This document shows positions 33,394 to 43,128 of a stretch of 64,000 nt of DNA, piece by piece (the stretch's first letter is position 1; each line of letters opens with the position of its first letter). Source of the DNA: Mycolicibacterium peregrinum (GTDB taxonomy: Bacteria > Actinomycetota > Actinomycetes > Mycobacteriales > Mycobacteriaceae). The translations under genes and the position numbers were made by a program. The stretch covers positions 62,001 to 126,000 of the forward strand of contig NZ_LZSO01000031.1 of assembly GCF_001665785.1 (NCBI RefSeq). The letters run 5' to 3'. The notes under the pieces are model-generated. The model was not told the origin of the DNA and searched no databases. It worked only from the letters and a program-made list of their open reading frames with translations.

Positions 33394-34263
33394 ATGAGTA
33401 CTGCAACAGTCCTTCGCTCCCGGTTTCCCCGGGCGTTCTCGCGCACCTCGGACATCGCGGGCACTCCGGCCCGGTTCCTCGACAGCATGGGCCACGTCGC
33501 GTGGTTCGTCGTCCAGGCCATCGGCTCGATCCCGCATGCGTTCCGGCACTACCGCCGTGAGGCCCTGCGCCTGGTCGCCGAGATCGGTATGGGTACCGGC
33601 GCCATGGCAGTCATCGGCGGCACCGTGGCCATCATCGGTTTCGTCACCCTGTCGGCCGGCTCCCTGATCGCCATCCAGGGCTTCGCATCCCTGGGCAATA
33701 TCGGTGTCGAGGCCTTCACCGGCTTCTTCGCCGCGTTGGCAAACATCCGCGTCGTTGCCCCGGTGGTGACGGGTCAGGCCCTGGCTTCCACAGTCGGCGC
33801 CGGTGCCACCGCAGAACTCGGCGCCATGCGCATCAGCGAAGAGGTCGATGCGCTGGAAGTCATGGGCATCAGGTCGATTTCGTATCTGGTGTCCACTCGC
33901 CTGATCGCCGGCTCGATCGTGATCATCCCGCTGTACGCCGGGGCAGTGCTGCTGTCCTTCCTGTCTGCGCAGTTCGTCACGACGGTCTTCTACTCGCAGT
34001 CGGTCGGTACGTATGAGCACTACTTCCATACGTTCCTGCGCGTCGACGACGTGATGTGGTCTTTCCTCCAGGTCATCGTCATGTCGATCGTGGTCATGTT
34101 GAACCACTGCTACTTCGGCTATTACGCCAGTGGCGGTGCTGTCGGTGTGGGTGAGGCAGTAGGGAGGTCGATGCGAACCTCGTTGATCGCAATCGTGTTG
34201 GTGGTCCTGTTGGCATCGTTGGCGCTCTACGGCACCGACCCCAACTTCAACCTCACGGTGTAG
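33394..34263 (+). CDS. yrbE1B: MlaE-type permease YrbE1B
   Basis: 289 residues from the ATG at 33394. Same architecture as YrbE1A, with a longer N-terminus; the cytoplasmic loop is ISEEVDALEVMGIRSISYLV. Forms the permease heterodimer with YrbE1A. Four bases separate it from mce1A. The earlier in-frame start at 33367 would overlap yrbE1A and was not chosen. Confidence 0.95.
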   Translation: MSTATVLRSRFPRAFSRTSDIAGTPARFLDSMGHVAWFVVQAIGSIPHAFRHYRREALRLVAEIGMGTGAMAVIGGTVAIIGFVTLSAGSLIAIQGFASLGNIGVEAFTGFFAALANIRVVAPVVTGQALASTVGAGATAELGAMRISEEVDALEVMGIRSISYLVSTRLIAGSIVIIPLYAGAVLLSFLSAQFVTTVFYSQSVGTYEHYFHTFLRVDDVMWSFLQVIVMSIVVMLNHCYFGYYASGGAVGVGEAVGRSMRTSLIAIVLVVLLASLALYGTDPNFNLTV

Positions 34264-34267
34264 CGGC

Positions 34268-35497
34268 ATGACCCAGCCTGCAGTGCCGCACGCGCCCTTG
34301 AACAAGCCGAAGGTCCCGCCGTACAAGCTGGCCGGCTTGATCCTCGCCCTCGTCACCATGTTGGTCTTCGCGTTGACGTGGATGCAGTTCCGCGGAACGT
34401 TCGAGAAGAAGACACAGCTGACCGTGCTGTCGGGTCGGGCCGGTCTGTCGATGGATCCGGGTTCGAAGGTCACCTTCAACGGTGTGCCCATCGGGCGACT
34501 GGCCTCGATCGACGTCGTCACCGTCGACAACAATCCTGAGGCGAAGCTGATCCTGGACGTCAAGCCCCAGTATCTGAAGCTGATCCCGGAGAACGTGAGT
34601 GCAGAGTTGCGGGCCACCACGGTGTTCGGCAACAAGTACATCTCGTTCCTCTCGCCGCCCAATCCGTCGACGGAGCGGTTGTCGCCCTCCACGCCGATCC
34701 GGGCGCAAGGTGTGACGACGGAGTTCAACACGCTGTTCGAGACGATCACCGCGATCTCCGAGCAGATCGACCCGATCAAGCTGAACCAGACGCTGACGGC
34801 GACTGCGCAGGCCCTCGACGGCTTGGGTGACAAGTTCGGCCAGTCGATCGTCAACGGCAACGACATCCTGGCCGACCTCAATCCGCGCATGCCCCAGATC
34901 CGCCGCGACATCTCCGGACTGGCCGACCTGGGCGAGGTCTACGCCAACGCGGGACCGGACCTGTTCGACGGCCTGACCAACGCCGTCACCACTGCCCGCA
35001 CCCTCAACGAGCAGCGCGGCAATCTGGACCAGGCGTTGGTGGCCGCCGTCGGTTTCGGCAACACCGGCGGCGACATCTTCGAGCGTGGCGGCCCGTACCT
35101 GGTCCGCGGCGCCCAGGACCTGCTGCCGACCTCGGCACTGCTCGACAAGTACAGCCCCGCGCTGTTCTGCACGATCCGCAACTACCACGACGCCGGCCCG
35201 AAACTCGCAGGCGCACTTGGTGGTAACGGCTACTCGCTGCAGACCCATTCGCTGGTGATGGGCGTCGGCAACCCGTACGTCTATCCCGACAACCTGCCGC
35301 GGGTCAACGCCAAGGGCGGGCCCGAGGGCCGGCCTGGCTGCTGGCAGCCGGTCACCAAGGATCTGTGGCCCATGCCGTACCTGGTGATGGATACCGGAGC
35401 ATCGATCGCGCCGTACAACCACCTCGAGCTGGGACAACCTCTCGTCGCCGAGTATGTGTGGGGACGCCAAGTGGGGGAGAACACGATCAACCCATGA
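34268..35497 (+). CDS. mce1A: Mce1A, mammalian-cell-entry/MlaD subunit
   Basis: 409 residues. Short cytoplasmic N-terminus, one membrane helix (about 19-40), an MlaD/Mce domain (about 47-125, with SMDPGSKVTFNGVPIG), a helical region (about 150-240) and a C-terminal Mce domain. It is one of six different subunits that form a periplasmic tunnel carrying fatty acids or mycolates across the envelope. Somewhat shorter than the 454 residues I recall for M. tuberculosis Mce1A. Stop overlaps the mce1B start (ATGA). Confidence 0.95.
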   Translation: MTQPAVPHAPLNKPKVPPYKLAGLILALVTMLVFALTWMQFRGTFEKKTQLTVLSGRAGLSMDPGSKVTFNGVPIGRLASIDVVTVDNNPEAKLILDVKPQYLKLIPENVSAELRATTVFGNKYISFLSPPNPSTERLSPSTPIRAQGVTTEFNTLFETITAISEQIDPIKLNQTLTATAQALDGLGDKFGQSIVNGNDILADLNPRMPQIRRDISGLADLGEVYANAGPDLFDGLTNAVTTARTLNEQRGNLDQALVAAVGFGNTGGDIFERGGPYLVRGAQDLLPTSALLDKYSPALFCTIRNYHDAGPKLAGALGGNGYSLQTHSLVMGVGNPYVYPDNLPRVNAKGGPEGRPGCWQPVTKDLWPMPYLVMDTGASIAPYNHLELGQPLVAEYVWGRQVGENTINP

Positions 35498-36525
35498 GCA
35501 TCAAGGGCACGCTTATCAAGCTCGGCATCTTCTCACTGGTGCTGCTCACCTTCACTGCGATCATCTTCGTGGTCTTCGGCCAGATCCGGTTCAACCGGAC
35601 CTCCGAGTACTCGGCGATCTTCAAGAACGTCAGCGGGTTGCGCACCGGGCAGTTCGTCCGGGCGTCCGGTGTCGAGGTCGGCAAGGTCTCGGCGGTGAAG
35701 CTGGTCAACGGTGGCCAGCAGGCCGAGGTCACGTTCAACGTCGAGAAGTCGCTTCCGTTGTTCGAAGAGACCACGGCCGCGATCCGCTACCAGGACCTGA
35801 TCGGTAACCGCTACCTGGAGCTCAAGCGGGGTGAGAGCAACACGAAGATCGCGCCCGGCAGCACCATTCCGCTGGAACGCACCGAGCCGGCTCTGGACCT
35901 CGACGCACTCGTCGGTGGCTTCCGTCCGCTGTTCCAGTCGCTGAGCCCGGAGAAGGTCAACACCATCTCCCAGTCGATCATCACGATCTTCCAGGGCCAG
36001 GGCGGCACCATCAACGACATCCTGGACCAGACCGCGCAGCTCACCCAGAGCATCGCCGACCGGGATCAGGCGATCGGCGAGGTGATCAAGAACCTGAACA
36101 TCGTGCTGGACACCACCGTGGCGCATCAGCAGCAGTTCAACGACACCCTGAAGAACTTCGAGACGCTCGTCACGGGGCTGAAGAACCGTGCCGATCCGAT
36201 CGGAGCCTCGGTGGCCAACATCAGCAACGCGGCGGGTTCACTGGCAGATCTGCTGGGGGACAACCGCCCGCTGCTCAAGGACACCATCGGCCAGCTCGAG
36301 GTCATCCAGCAGCCGTTGATCGACCAGAAGCAACAGCTGAACGACATCCTGGTGCAGTTCCCCCAGGCGTTGAAGATCATCGGCCGTGCCGGTGGTATCT
36401 ACGGTGACTTCTTCAACTTCTATGCCTGCGACCTTTCGTTGAAGCTCAACGGTTTGCAGCCGGGCGGGCCCGTCCGAACCGTCAGACTCGCTTCACAGCC
36501 GTCGGGGAGGTGCACGCCGCGATGA
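35494..36525 (+). CDS. mce1B: Mce1B
   Basis: 343 residues from the ATG at 35494, overlapping mce1A by 4 bp; earlier in-frame starts lie deep inside mce1A. Membrane helix at about 8-28, MlaD domain at about 35-115 (VSGLRTGQFVRASGVEVGKV), then a long helical region. A subunit of the Mce1 hexameric conduit. Overlaps mce1C by 4 bp. Confidence 0.95.
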   Translation: MSIKGTLIKLGIFSLVLLTFTAIIFVVFGQIRFNRTSEYSAIFKNVSGLRTGQFVRASGVEVGKVSAVKLVNGGQQAEVTFNVEKSLPLFEETTAAIRYQDLIGNRYLELKRGESNTKIAPGSTIPLERTEPALDLDALVGGFRPLFQSLSPEKVNTISQSIITIFQGQGGTINDILDQTAQLTQSIADRDQAIGEVIKNLNIVLDTTVAHQQQFNDTLKNFETLVTGLKNRADPIGASVANISNAAGSLADLLGDNRPLLKDTIGQLEVIQQPLIDQKQQLNDILVQFPQALKIIGRAGGIYGDFFNFYACDLSLKLNGLQPGGPVRTVRLASQPSGRCTPR

Positions 36526-38087
36526 GGACACTGCAAGGTTCCGACCGCTTCCGCAAAGGCCTGATGGGTGTTGCGGTGGTGGCGCTGGTGATCGGCGTCG
36601 GTTCGACGCTGACGAGTGTGCCGATGCTGTTCGCGGTCCCGACGTACTACGGCCAGTTCTCCGATACCGGAGGCCTGAACCTGGGCGACAAGGTGCGCAT
36701 CGCCGGTATGGATGTCGGCACGGTCAAGAGCATGGACATCAACGGCGACAAGGTCGAGATCGGCTACACCCTGGGTGGGAAGACGATCGGCACCGAGAGT
36801 CGCGCGGCGATCCGTACCGACACGATCCTGGGTCGGAAGAACATCGAGATCCAGCCGCGCGGCAGCCAGACCCTGCCGCCGCGCGGGATGTTGCCGTTGG
36901 GCCAGACGACGACGCCGTACCAGATCTACGATGCCTTCCTCGATGTCACGCGCAATGCATCGGGTTGGGACACCAAGTCCGTCAAGGACTCGCTGAACGT
37001 GTTGTCGGAGACCGTCGATCAGACGTCGCCGCACCTGAGTGCCGCGCTGGACGGCGTGGCCAGGTTCTCCGAGACGATCGGCAAGCGCGATGAGGACGTC
37101 AAGAAGCTGCTGGCCAACGCCAACAAGGTGGCGACGATCCTCGGCGACCGCAGCACGCAAGTCAACCAGTTGCTGGTGAACGCCCAGACGCTGTTGGCCG
37201 CGGTCAACGAGCGCGGCCAGGCCGTGAGCATGCTGCTGGAGCGGGTGTCGTCGGTGTCGCGGCAGGTCGAGGGCCTGATCAACGACAACCCGAACCTCAA
37301 TCACGTGCTGGAGCAGCTGCGCACGGTCAGCGACCTGCTGGTCGAGCGCAAGCAGGATCTGGCCGACACGCTGACTGTGGCGGGCAAGTTCATCACCTCG
37401 CTGGCCGAGGCGCTGGCCTCCGGACCGTACTTCAAGGTGATGCTGGTCAACCTGATCCCGCCGCAGATCCTGCAGCCGTTCGTCGATTCCGCGTTCAAGA
37501 AGCGCGGCATCGATCCCGAGGAGTTCTGGCGCAACGCCGGCCTGCCGTCGTCGCGGTTCCCCGATCCCAACGGCAAGCGTTTCGAGAACGGTGCTCCGCC
37601 GCCGGCCCCGACACCACTGGAAGGCACCCCGGAGCATCCGGGACCTGCCGTCCCGCCCGGATCGCCGTGCTCGTACACGCCGACCGCGGCCGGAATCCCG
37701 TCGCCGGGCAACCCGATGCCGTGCGCGGCGGCCACCCAGGGTCCGTTCGGTGGCCCGGAGTACGGTCCGCCGGACCTGGCGACCTCGGCGCCGAACCCTG
37801 ACGGCATCGCGCATTCGCCGGGTGTGCCCAGTGCGGCCATCCCCGGTCAGATGCCCCCAGATCAGCCGGGTGCGCCGGTCGATCTGCTCCCCGGCCCGCC
37901 GGGAGCCCGCACCGTTCCGATCGCCCCGTTGCCGGTGGCTCCGGGACCCATCCCGGGTTACGCACCGCATCCGGGACCGCTGAACGCTCCTCCGGCACCG
38001 CCGGGGCCGGGGCCGGACGCGGGGCCGGCGGGTACACCGCCGCTCCCGGGTAACCCGCCGTTCCTTCCGCCCGGGTCGCAGGGATAG
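36522..38087 (+). CDS. mce1C: Mce1C with proline-rich tail
   Basis: 521 residues from the ATG at 36522 with GGGGAGG upstream. Membrane helix about 15-38, MlaD domain (GGLNLGDKVRIAGMDVGTV), a helical region to about 350, then a 160-residue Pro/Gly/Ala-rich tail of low complexity. The tail probably extends outward through the cell wall; that is inference. Subunit of the Mce1 conduit. Confidence 0.95.
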   Translation: MRTLQGSDRFRKGLMGVAVVALVIGVGSTLTSVPMLFAVPTYYGQFSDTGGLNLGDKVRIAGMDVGTVKSMDINGDKVEIGYTLGGKTIGTESRAAIRTDTILGRKNIEIQPRGSQTLPPRGMLPLGQTTTPYQIYDAFLDVTRNASGWDTKSVKDSLNVLSETVDQTSPHLSAALDGVARFSETIGKRDEDVKKLLANANKVATILGDRSTQVNQLLVNAQTLLAAVNERGQAVSMLLERVSSVSRQVEGLINDNPNLNHVLEQLRTVSDLLVERKQDLADTLTVAGKFITSLAEALASGPYFKVMLVNLIPPQILQPFVDSAFKKRGIDPEEFWRNAGLPSSRFPDPNGKRFENGAPPPAPTPLEGTPEHPGPAVPPGSPCSYTPTAAGIPSPGNPMPCAAATQGPFGGPEYGPPDLATSAPNPDGIAHSPGVPSAAIPGQMPPDQPGAPVDLLPGPPGARTVPIAPLPVAPGPIPGYAPHPGPLNAPPAPPGPGPDAGPAGTPPLPGNPPFLPPGSQG

Positions 38088-38096
38088 GCCGCAAAC

Positions 38097-39740
38097 ATGT
38101 CAACAGTTTTCAACGTTCGAAACATCAAGTTGCCCAAGGCATCACGGGCATCTGTCATCGTCGGTGCGCTGGCGGTGGTGGCTGCCCTGGTGTTGGGCTA
38201 CTTCGGCCTGAACCTGTACAAGAAGATGACCAACACCACGGTCACCGCGTACTTCCCCGAGGTGCTTGCGCTGTATCCCGGCGACAAGGTGCTCATCATG
38301 GGCGTCAAGGTCGGCGCGATCGACAGCATCGAGACCGACGGCGACAGGATGAAGGTCGTCTTCCACGTCAACAACAAGTACAAGGTGCCGGAGAACGTCA
38401 CGGCGTCTGTGCTGAACCCCAGCCTGGTGGCCTCGCGCGTCATCCAGCTGTCCCCGCCCTACACCGGCGGACCCCGGTTGCAGAACAACGCGGTGATCCC
38501 GATCGAGAACACCCAGATCCCGGTCGAATATGACGAGCTGCGTAACCAGATCACCCGTCTGCTCGACGAACTGGGTCCGACGGCCGAGCAGCCCAAGGGG
38601 CCGTTCGGCGACATCATCGAGTCCTTCGCCGACGGTTTCCAGGGCAAGGGTGAACAGCTCAACCGCACCCTCAACGGGTTGTCGGAGGCGCTGACCACGC
38701 TGAACCAGGGCCGCGGCGACTTCTTCCAGGTGGTCAAGAGCCTGGCGTTGTTCGTCAACGCCCTGCACAAGAGCGATCAGCAGTTCGTGGCGCTCAACAA
38801 TGACCTGGCGCAGTTCACCAACTCGTTCACCAACACCGATCAGGAGTTGGCAACCGCCCTGCAGGATCTCAACAAGGTGCTCAAGACCACCCGTGAGTTC
38901 CTCGACAAGAACGGCGGCGTACTCACCCACGACGTGAACAACCTGTCGGAGGCGACGACGGCGATCCTGCAGCCCGAGCCGCGCAACGGTCTGGAGACGG
39001 GCCTGCATGCCTACCCGAACCTGGCCGCCAACGTGCTCAACATCGTCTCGCCCAACCAGGGTGGCATCGTGGGTCTGCCGGTTCTGCCGGGCCTGACCAA
39101 CTTCTCCAACCCGCTGCAGTTCGTCTGCAGTTCGATCCAGGCGGGCAGCCGGTTGGGCTACCAGGATTCGGCCGAGTTGTGCGCGCAGTACCTGGCGCCG
39201 ATCCTTGACGCGATCAAGTTCAACTTCCTGCCGTTCGGCCAGAACCTGGCCAACACCGCGATGACGCTGCCCAAGCAGATCTCCTACTCGGATCCGCGTC
39301 TGCAGCCGCCGGGTGGCTACAAGGACACCACCGTCCCCGGTATCTGGTCGCGCGACACGTTGTTCTCGCACGGCAACCACGAGCCGGGCTGGACCGTGGC
39401 GCCCGGCATGCAGGGTGTGCAGGTGCAGCCGGCCACGCAGCAGATGCTGACACCGGAATCGTTGTCCGAGTTGATGGGTGGCCCGGACATCGTGGCGCCG
39501 CCGGCTCCGCCGGCGTTCGGGGCCCCTCCGGGAGGCAACCTGCCCGGACCGCCGAACTCGTACAACGAGACCAATCCGCTGCCGCCGCCGTGGTACCCGC
39601 AGCCCGGACCGCCACCGGCGCCTGCGCCGGGTGTGATCCCGGGTGACCCGATGTCGGGTCCCGCACCGGCTGCAGCTCCTGCACCGGGCCCGGCTCCCGC
39701 CGGACCGGCATTGCCTGCCGAGGTCGGAGGGCAGCCGTGA
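38097..39740 (+). CDS. mce1D: Mce1D with proline-rich tail
   Basis: 547 residues. Membrane helix about 19-40, MlaD domain (ALYPGDKVLIMGVKVGAI), helical region and Mce C-terminal domain, then a Pro-rich tail from about residue 466. Overlaps the start of mce1E. Subunit of the Mce1 conduit; the two neighbouring subunits with Pro-rich tails (C and D) may protrude furthest. Confidence 0.95.
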   Translation: MSTVFNVRNIKLPKASRASVIVGALAVVAALVLGYFGLNLYKKMTNTTVTAYFPEVLALYPGDKVLIMGVKVGAIDSIETDGDRMKVVFHVNNKYKVPENVTASVLNPSLVASRVIQLSPPYTGGPRLQNNAVIPIENTQIPVEYDELRNQITRLLDELGPTAEQPKGPFGDIIESFADGFQGKGEQLNRTLNGLSEALTTLNQGRGDFFQVVKSLALFVNALHKSDQQFVALNNDLAQFTNSFTNTDQELATALQDLNKVLKTTREFLDKNGGVLTHDVNNLSEATTAILQPEPRNGLETGLHAYPNLAANVLNIVSPNQGGIVGLPVLPGLTNFSNPLQFVCSSIQAGSRLGYQDSAELCAQYLAPILDAIKFNFLPFGQNLANTAMTLPKQISYSDPRLQPPGGYKDTTVPGIWSRDTLFSHGNHEPGWTVAPGMQGVQVQPATQQMLTPESLSELMGGPDIVAPPAPPAFGAPPGGNLPGPPNSYNETNPLPPPWYPQPGPPPAPAPGVIPGDPMSGPAPAAAPAPGPAPAGPALPAEVGGQP

Positions 39741-40957
39741 TGAGTGGCTTGACTGAACAGACAGGGCCGATGAGCCGCTTGCGCGAAGAGCAGACGGGCC
39801 GGATGAAGACACGCAAATGGGGTCGCGTCGGTAGGCGCGTCGCAGTGTTGTCGGCGTCCGCGCTGATCCTCACCTCGTGTGGGCAGTGGCGCGGCGTCGC
39901 CAACGTGCCGCTGCCGGGTGGGCCGGGCACCGAGTCCGGCCGCACCACGCTCTACGTGCAGATGCCGGAGACGTTGGCGCTCAACGCCAACAGCCGGGTG
40001 CGGGTGCGCGACGTGTTCGTCGGCCGGGTCCGCAAGATCGAGCTGATCAACTGGACTCCGACGTTGACCATCGACCTGGAGCCCGGCATCGAGCTGCCGA
40101 AGAACACCCTGGCCAAGATCGGCCAGACCAGCTTGCTGGGTTCGCAGCACGTCGAGCTCAACCCGCCGGACAAGGATCCGTCCAAGGAGATGCTGCGCAG
40201 CGGGGACACCATCCCGTTGTCGCAGTCGTCGGCGTACCCGACGATCGAGCGGACGCTGGCCGGTATCTCCGGCATCCTGACCGGCGGCGGCATCCCGAAC
40301 ATCGAGACCATCCAGACCGAGGTGTTCAACATCCTCAACGGTCGCGCCGATCAGATCCGCGACTTCCTGGGGCGGCTCGACACGTTCACCGACGAGCTCA
40401 ATCAGCAGCGCAACGACATCACCCGGGCGATCGATTCGACCAACCGGCTGTTGAACATCGTTGCCGCGCGCAACGACACGTTGGACCGGGTGCTGACCGA
40501 GTTCCCGCCGCTGATCCAGCATTTCGCCGACACACGCGATTTGTTCGCCGACGCGGTGACCTCGCTGGGCCGGTTGTCGAAGGCCGCTGACGACACGTTG
40601 TCGAACAGCAACGCCAACCTGCACACGAACCTGCAGAACCTGCAGCGGCCGCTCAAGCAGTTGGCCCGTTCGGCCCCGTACCTGGTCGAGGCGCTCAAGC
40701 TGATCCTCACGGTGCCGTTCAACATCGAGAACATCCCGAAGGCGGTGCGCGGCGACTACATCAACGTGTCGCTGACGATCGACCTGACGTTGAGCTCGGT
40801 GGACAACGCGTTCCTGTCCGGTACCGGTGTCTCGGGCATGCTCCGTGCGCTCGAGCAGGCCTGGGGACGCGATCCGTCGACGATGATTCCGGATGTCCGG
40901 TTCACGCCGAACCCGCACGACGCACCTGGCGGCCCGCTTGTGGAAAGGGGGGAGTGA
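39737..40957 (+). CDS. lprK: Mce1E lipoprotein (LprK)
   Basis: Reads from a GTG at 39737 (406 residues), an ATG at 39740 or, more typically for a signal peptide, an ATG at 39803. From 39803 the product starts with a basic stretch and hydrophobic core and reaches the lipobox LILTSC with Cys26. It is therefore anchored by lipid instead of a transmembrane helix, the hallmark of MceE. The MlaD domain (ALNANSRVRVRDVFVGRV) follows. GGAGG at 39726-39730 favours one of the first two starts, giving an unusual N-terminal extension. Confidence 0.93.
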   Translation: MMSGLTEQTGPMSRLREEQTGRMKTRKWGRVGRRVAVLSASALILTSCGQWRGVANVPLPGGPGTESGRTTLYVQMPETLALNANSRVRVRDVFVGRVRKIELINWTPTLTIDLEPGIELPKNTLAKIGQTSLLGSQHVELNPPDKDPSKEMLRSGDTIPLSQSSAYPTIERTLAGISGILTGGGIPNIETIQTEVFNILNGRADQIRDFLGRLDTFTDELNQQRNDITRAIDSTNRLLNIVAARNDTLDRVLTEFPPLIQHFADTRDLFADAVTSLGRLSKAADDTLSNSNANLHTNLQNLQRPLKQLARSAPYLVEALKLILTVPFNIENIPKAVRGDYINVSLTIDLTLSSVDNAFLSGTGVSGMLRALEQAWGRDPSTMIPDVRFTPNPHDAPGGPLVERGE

Positions 40958-40960
40958 GAC

Positions 40961-42514
40961 ATGTTGCTGACCCGCTTCATCAAGATGCAGCTCGTTCTGT
41001 TCACTGTGTTGACGGTGATAGCCCTGGTCGTGCTGGCGCTGGTCTACCTGCGGTTGCCGACCTGGGCCGGCGTCGGGATGTACCAGCTCAACGCCAATCT
41101 CCCGAACTCGGGCGGGCTGTACGCCACCGCCAACGTGACCTATCGCGGAACCACGATCGGCAAGGTGACCTCGGTGGAACCCACCGAGCAGGGCGCCCAC
41201 GTCAAGATGGACATCTACAACCAGTTCCGGGTGCCGATCGACGCGAGCGCCAACGTGCACTCGGTGTCGGCGGTCGGTGAGCAGTTCATCGACCTGGTCT
41301 CCAAGGACGGCGCGAAGGAGTACTTCCGCAGCGGCGACACGATCCAGAAGGGCACGGTGCCTGCCGAGGTGGGCCCGTCGCTCGACGCCGCGCAGAAGGG
41401 CTTGGCGGCGCTGCCGAAGGAGAAGATCGCGACGCTGCTCGACGAGACGGCTCAGGCCGTCGGCGGGCTCGGGCCGTCACTGCAGCATCTGGTCGATTCC
41501 ACGCAGGCGATCGCCGGTGACTTCAAGGACAACATCGGTTCGGTCAACGACATCGTGGAGAACTCCGGGCCGATCATCGACAGCCAGGTGAATTCGGGCG
41601 ACGCGATCTCGCGGTGGGCCAAGAACCTGAACACGCTGGCCGCCCAGAGCGCTCAGAACGACGCCGCGTTGCGGGGCGGTCTCCAGCAGGCGGCACCGAC
41701 GGCCGATCAGCTGAACTCGGTGTTCGGTGACGTCCAGGAGTCCTTGCCGCAGACGCTGGCGAACCTGGAAATCGTCATCGACATGCTCAAGCGGTACAAC
41801 AAGAACGTCGAGCAGGTGCTGGTGGCACTGCCCCAGGGTGGTGCCGTCGCCCAGACCGCGACGATCTTCGCGCCCAAGGGCCTGCTGCACTTCGGCCTCG
41901 GCATCAACATGCCGCCGCCGTGCCTGACCGGGTTCCTGCCGGCTTCGCAGTGGCGATCGCCCGCGGACACGTCCGAGGCTCCGCTGCCCGAGGGCCTGTA
42001 CTGCAAGATCCCCAAGGACGCGCCGAACGCGGTGCGTGGCGCGCGTAACTACCCGTGTGCCGACGTGCCCGGCAAGCGGGCCGCCTCGCCCGCGGAGTGC
42101 CGTAGCAACGAGCCCTACCAGCCGTTGGGCACCAACCCGTGGTACGGCGACCCGAATCAGATCCGCAACTGCCCGGCCCCGGCCGCGCGCTGCGATCAGC
42201 CCGTCGATCCGGGCCGGGTCATCCCCGCGCCTTCGGTGAATAATGGGATGAACCCGTTGCCGGCAAGTCAGCTTCCACCACCGGAATCAACGGCGATGCG
42301 CAGCGATCCGCTGACCGCGCCGCGGGGTGGCAATGTGAGTTGTAGTGGACAGCAGCCGAACCCCTGCATCTACACTCCGGCAGCAGGTTCGACCGCCACC
42401 TATAGTCCGTCCAGCGGCGAGGTGGTCGGTCCCGGCGGTGTGAAGTACTCCGTCACCAACTCGAATAAACCAGGAGATGACGGATGGAAGGAGATGCTGG
42501 CGCCAGCCAGCTGA
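40961..42514 (+). CDS. mce1F: Mce1F
   Basis: 517 residues. Membrane helix about 7-30, MlaD domain (LPNSGGLYATANVTYRGTTIG), helical region and a Cys-containing C-terminal part with Pro/Ser-rich linkers. Last of the six Mce subunits. It starts 3 bp after mce1E and its final 31 bases overlap the first Mce-associated gene. Confidence 0.95.
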   Translation: MLLTRFIKMQLVLFTVLTVIALVVLALVYLRLPTWAGVGMYQLNANLPNSGGLYATANVTYRGTTIGKVTSVEPTEQGAHVKMDIYNQFRVPIDASANVHSVSAVGEQFIDLVSKDGAKEYFRSGDTIQKGTVPAEVGPSLDAAQKGLAALPKEKIATLLDETAQAVGGLGPSLQHLVDSTQAIAGDFKDNIGSVNDIVENSGPIIDSQVNSGDAISRWAKNLNTLAAQSAQNDAALRGGLQQAAPTADQLNSVFGDVQESLPQTLANLEIVIDMLKRYNKNVEQVLVALPQGGAVAQTATIFAPKGLLHFGLGINMPPPCLTGFLPASQWRSPADTSEAPLPEGLYCKIPKDAPNAVRGARNYPCADVPGKRAASPAECRSNEPYQPLGTNPWYGDPNQIRNCPAPAARCDQPVDPGRVIPAPSVNNGMNPLPASQLPPPESTAMRSDPLTAPRGGNVSCSGQQPNPCIYTPAAGSTATYSPSSGEVVGPGGVKYSVTNSNKPGDDGWKEMLAPAS

Positions 42515-43128
42515 ACCTCGCCGACCAGCAGGACCCCCACACCACCGAACCGCAAGCGGAGGCCGTCACCGAGATCACTGATCCGATCTCAGCCACGGAC
42601 GCCGAGGAGGCCGCAGCGCGGCCTTCCCGGCTTGGGCGGGGCTGGATGGCGGCGATCCTCGCCGGGCTGCTGGTCTTGGCCGGGGCCGCCGGTGTCGGTG
42701 GCTACCTGGCACTGCGTGCGCATCAGGACAGTGAACGGATCGCCAGCGACGAGGCCGAGGCCTTGGAGGCGGCCAAGGACTGTGTGACCGCCACGCAGGC
42801 CCCCAACACCCAGGCGATGATCGAGGCCCAGACCAAGATCATCGAATGTGCGACCGGTGACTTCGGCGCGCAGGCCGGCCTCTACAGCGGCATGCTGCTC
42901 GACGCTTACCAGGCTGCCAACGTGCAGGTGAAGGTTTCGGACCTGCGGGCCGCGGTGGAGAAGCACAACGACGACGGGTCGATGGACCTGCTGGTCGCGG
43001 TGCGGGTGCTGGTCACCAACAGCGAGAAGTCCGATGAAGAGCAGGGTTATCGGCTGCGGGTGAAGATGGCCCGCGCCGAGGACGGCAACTACAAGGTCGC
43101 GCGGCTCGACCAGGTCACGTCGTCGTGA
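42484..43128 (+). CDS. Mce-associated membrane protein Mam1A-like
   Basis: 214 residues. Acidic cytoplasmic N-terminus of about 50 residues, one membrane helix (about 54-77), then an extracytoplasmic SnoaL-like domain. Corresponds to Rv0175 in M. tuberculosis by order and length. Mam proteins are thought to stabilise Mce complexes, as OmamA does. Overlaps mce1F by 31 bp and the next gene by 4 bp (GTGA). Confidence 0.9.
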   Translation: MEGDAGASQLNLADQQDPHTTEPQAEAVTEITDPISATDAEEAAARPSRLGRGWMAAILAGLLVLAGAAGVGGYLALRAHQDSERIASDEAEALEAAKDCVTATQAPNTQAMIEAQTKIIECATGDFGAQAGLYSGMLLDAYQAANVQVKVSDLRAAVEKHNDDGSMDLLVAVRVLVTNSEKSDEEQGYRLRVKMARAEDGNYKVARLDQVTSS

